NCBI RefSeq assembly: GCF_001696535.1
Contig: NZ_MBQE01000002.1
Span: forward strand, 558,001-622,000
Direction of reading: 5' to 3'
Source of the DNA: Stappia indica
GTDB lineage: Bacteria; Pseudomonadota; Alphaproteobacteria; Rhizobiales; Stappiaceae
Length of the DNA: 64,000 bases
In this document: piece after piece, positions 62,153 through 64,000 of the stretch
How the letters are laid out: every line of letters begins with the position of its first letter
Position numbering within the stretch: the stretch's first letter is position 1
Program-made: the position numbers and the translations under genes
Notes under the pieces: model-generated
The model's database searches: none
What the model saw: the letters and a program-made list of their open reading frames with translations, nothing else
What the model was told of the DNA's origin: nothing

Positions 62153-63148
62153 ATGATGATCCGCAGTCTTGCCGGAGCAGTCGCTGCTCTTGCCCTGTCC
62201 GCCGGTGTTGCCAGCGCCGACTTCCCCGAGCGCGAGATGCTGGGCGTGGTGATGTGGGGCGCGGGCGGTGCCACCGACGTCGTCGCCCGTGCGGTCAACC
62301 CGGCCGCGGAGGCCGCGCTCGGCAAGCCCATCGTGGTGCTCAACAAGTCCGGCGGCGCCGGCGCCATCTCCACCGCCTATGTGAACGCCGCGCCGGCCGA
62401 TGGCTACACGTTCCTCTATGGCGCCGAGAACCCGCAGCTGCACCCGATCATGGGCGTCAGCAAGCTCGACTACTCGAACTTCTACCCGGTCAACATTCTC
62501 GGCCGCGGCGTTGCCGTGATCGTCGTGCCGCAGGCCTCCAAGTACCAGACGCTGGCCGAGCTGCTGGACGACATCAAGGCCAATCCGGGCCAGATCAAGA
62601 TGGGCTCCACCGGCCCCGGCGGTCTGCCCTCGACGGTCAGCGCGCTGCTCTCCAACTCCGCGCCCTTCGACGTCACCGCCATTCCCTTCGACGGCGAGGG
62701 CCCCGGCCTGACCGCGATGCTGGGCGGCGAGGTCGACTTCATGCCGTCGGGCCTGTCGGCGGCGGCCGAGCAGATCAAGGCCGGCACGATGCGCGCGCTG
62801 GCGGTGGTCAATGCCGAGCCGGTCGACACGCTGCCGGGCGTTCCGGCGGTCACCGACACGATCCCCGGCATGTCCGCCTACCTGCCCTGGGGCCCGTTCT
62901 ACGGCGTCTTCGTGCGCAAGGACACGCCGGACGACGTCAAGGCCAAGCTGGTCGACGCCTTCGCAACGGCGGCCGGCAGCGACGAGTTCAAGACGCTGAT
63001 GGCCAATCGCGGCAACGTCATGATGAACATCTCCGGCGAGGAGGCCGAGACCTTCCTTGCCAAGTGGCAGCAGGTCACGGCCTGGGCGCTGCAGGACACG
63101 GGCGCCGCCAAGGTCAGCCCGGAGAGCCTGGGCATCCCGCGCCCGTAA
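62153..63148 (+). CDS. TctC/Bug-family substrate-binding protein, second TTT system
   Basis: 331 aa. Signal MMIRSLAGAVAALALSAGVASA. Bug-fold landmarks: MLGVVMWGAGGATDVVARAV, VLNKSGGAGAISTAYVNAAP, ADGYTFLYGAEN, AIPFDGEGPGLTAMLGGEVD. GGGAGGAA precedes ATG 62153/62156. The GAGGATD loop departs from the GGGTD of the first system, so a different ligand is likely. Confidence 0.93.
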   Translation: MMIRSLAGAVAALALSAGVASADFPEREMLGVVMWGAGGATDVVARAVNPAAEAALGKPIVVLNKSGGAGAISTAYVNAAPADGYTFLYGAENPQLHPIMGVSKLDYSNFYPVNILGRGVAVIVVPQASKYQTLAELLDDIKANPGQIKMGSTGPGGLPSTVSALLSNSAPFDVTAIPFDGEGPGLTAMLGGEVDFMPSGLSAAAEQIKAGTMRALAVVNAEPVDTLPGVPAVTDTIPGMSAYLPWGPFYGVFVRKDTPDDVKAKLVDAFATAAGSDEFKTLMANRGNVMMNISGEEAETFLAKWQQVTAWALQDTGAAKVSPESLGIPRP

Positions 63149-63156
63149 CGCCCTTT

Positions 63157-63190
63157 GCTGCGGCCGGGACGACGGGGTTCCGGCCGCAGC
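63157..63190 (+). terminator. GC-rich stem-loop between binding protein and small subunit
   Basis: GCTGCGGCCGG (63157-63167) and CCGGCCGCAGC (63180-63190), an 11-bp perfect stem with 12-nt loop, no T-run. Confidence 0.6.
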
Positions 63191-63211
63191 CCTCATGCTG
63201 CCAGGAGGGTC

Positions 63212-63697
63212 ATGATGTCCTCGCGAGCCCAGCGGCGGCCGGGCGAGCTCGCCTTCGCCGTCGCCCTTCTCGCGCTCAGCCTTTGGCTGTTCGCCGAAGC
63301 CTACAAGATTTCCGGCTTTTCCGGCCTGTCGACCCCCGGCATCTTTCCGATGCTGGCGACCGGGCTGATGGTCGTCTGCTCGCTGGTGATCCTGTTGAAG
63401 GCGCTGGCGATGACGCCGGCCGGCGGGGGCCTGCGCCGTTTCCTCGCCGATATCACGCCGCTGCGCCAGACCGTGATGGTGGTGCTGGTCGGCCTCTATA
63501 TCCTGGCGATGCCCTGGCTCGGCTTCCTCGCCGCCTCGGGCCTCTTCCTGTTCGTGTCGATCCAGTTCCTGTGGCGGCGCAGCTTCTGGCTGACGGCGCT
63601 GGTCAGCCTTGCCGGACTGGCGGCGATCCACGTGGTGTTCAGCCTCGTCTTCCAGGTGGTGCTGCCCAAGGGCACCTTGCTGCAGGGGCTGTTCTGA
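63212..63697 (+). CDS. TctB-family small membrane subunit, second TTT system
   Basis: 161 aa with four spans (ELAFAVALLALSLWLFAEAY; GIFPMLATGLMVVCSLVILL; VMVVLVGLYILAMPWLGFLA; ALVSLAGLAAIHVVFSLVFQ). AGGAGGG before ATG 63212. The TctA gene starts one base after its stop. Confidence 0.88.
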   Translation: MMSSRAQRRPGELAFAVALLALSLWLFAEAYKISGFSGLSTPGIFPMLATGLMVVCSLVILLKALAMTPAGGGLRRFLADITPLRQTVMVVLVGLYILAMPWLGFLAASGLFLFVSIQFLWRRSFWLTALVSLAGLAAIHVVFSLVFQVVLPKGTLLQGLF

Positions 63698-63698
63698 C

Positions 63699-64000
63699 AT
63701 GCTCGAGTCCTTCGGATACCTGGCAATCTCCTGGCTCGACCCCTGGCTGCTGATGCTCACGGCGGCGGGCACGCTGGCCGGCATCTATGTCGGTGCGATT
63801 CCCGGCCTGTCGGTGACGATGGCCGTGTCGATCCTGATCTCCTTCACCTTCAAATGGAGCGTCAACGACGCGCTGGCGCTGATCGCCGGCGTCTATGTCG
63901 GCGGCGTCTATGGCGGGTCGCGCACCGCGATCCTGCTCAACATTCCCGGTGCGCCGAGCGCCATCGCCACCGCGCTCGACGGCTACCCGATGGCCAAGCG
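63699..64000 (+). CDS. TctA-family large membrane subunit, second TTT system (3' end outside window)
   Basis: First 100 codons only. MLTAAGTLAGIYVGAIPGLS is the first TctA signature, followed by GVYVGGVYGGSRTAILLNIP and GAPSAIATALDGYPMAK, which aligns with the equivalent region of the TctA at 56489 (MYGGAIPAILLRIPGTPASI). Truncated by the window end, not by mutation. Confidence 0.93.
   Translation, partial: MLESFGYLAISWLDPWLLMLTAAGTLAGIYVGAIPGLSVTMAVSILISFTFKWSVNDALALIAGVYVGGVYGGSRTAILLNIPGAPSAIATALDGYPMAK

Overview
The window is a GC-rich bacterial chromosome segment packed with genes. It contains no rRNA, tRNA, CRISPR array, integrase or insertion sequence that I could see. A PhyR/NepR/EcfG general stress response, many TRAP, TTT and ABC uptake systems, HWE-family kinases and EcfG-type promoters point to an alphaproteobacterium, most likely Hyphomicrobiales (Rhizobiales). 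A Stappia/Roseibium-like marine relative is my guess from overall gene style and is not proven.

Layout: (1) 1-4449, minus strand: a 2-aminoethylphosphonate-like ABC importer (fused permease cut by the window edge, ATPase, binding protein) with a DeoR regulator and two matching candidate operators. (2) 4730-14110, plus strand: a PgtC/PgtB/PgtA-like sensing module (binding protein, sensor kinase, sigma54 activator), then a 15-bp perfect palindrome, a sigma54-type promoter and an ABC importer whose binding protein is a full-length paralogue of the sensor binding protein. (3) 14320-20084: LacI regulator with operator, a second Fe3+/organophosphate-type ABC importer and a GpdQ-like phosphodiesterase. 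(4) 20227-28747: AraC regulator and a siderophore locus (TonB receptor, DUF2218, exported esterase, CeuBCDE/FatBCDE-like importer).

(5) 28714-39420: a general stress response block. It has an AI-2E-family membrane protein, a CHASE-HWE kinase, CsbD, PhyR, nepR1-ecfG1, small envelope/stress proteins, a second nepR2-ecfG2 pair and a HisKA_2 kinase with an eroded ATPase domain. Six sites fit the EcfG promoter pattern GGAAC-N16/17-CGTT or a one-base variant, which outlines a local regulon and a likely EcfG1-to-EcfG2 cascade.

(6) 39484-46659: LacI regulator, TRAP transporter, VOC protein, RuBisCO-like protein and DUF1537 kinase. This looks like a compact acid-sugar catabolic cluster related to, but not the same as, known D-apionate clusters, and it is the best candidate for undescribed biochemistry. 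(7) 46675-56216: IclR regulator, oligopeptide-type ABC importer, a gamma-glutamyltransferase without a signal peptide, and an M20 hydrolase. (8) 56489-64000: two tripartite tricarboxylate (TTT) transporters, one with a GntR regulator and one behind a LysR regulator, on either side of a PDC-lactonase-like amidohydrolase; the last gene runs off the window.

Recurring design: most transporters sit next to their own regulator, often with a visible palindrome. Four binding-protein genes are followed by a strong GC hairpin before the permease or small membrane subunit, an arrangement expected to keep the binding protein in excess. Boundaries were read from the sequence by eye; functions rest on recognised motifs and gene context, not on database searches.
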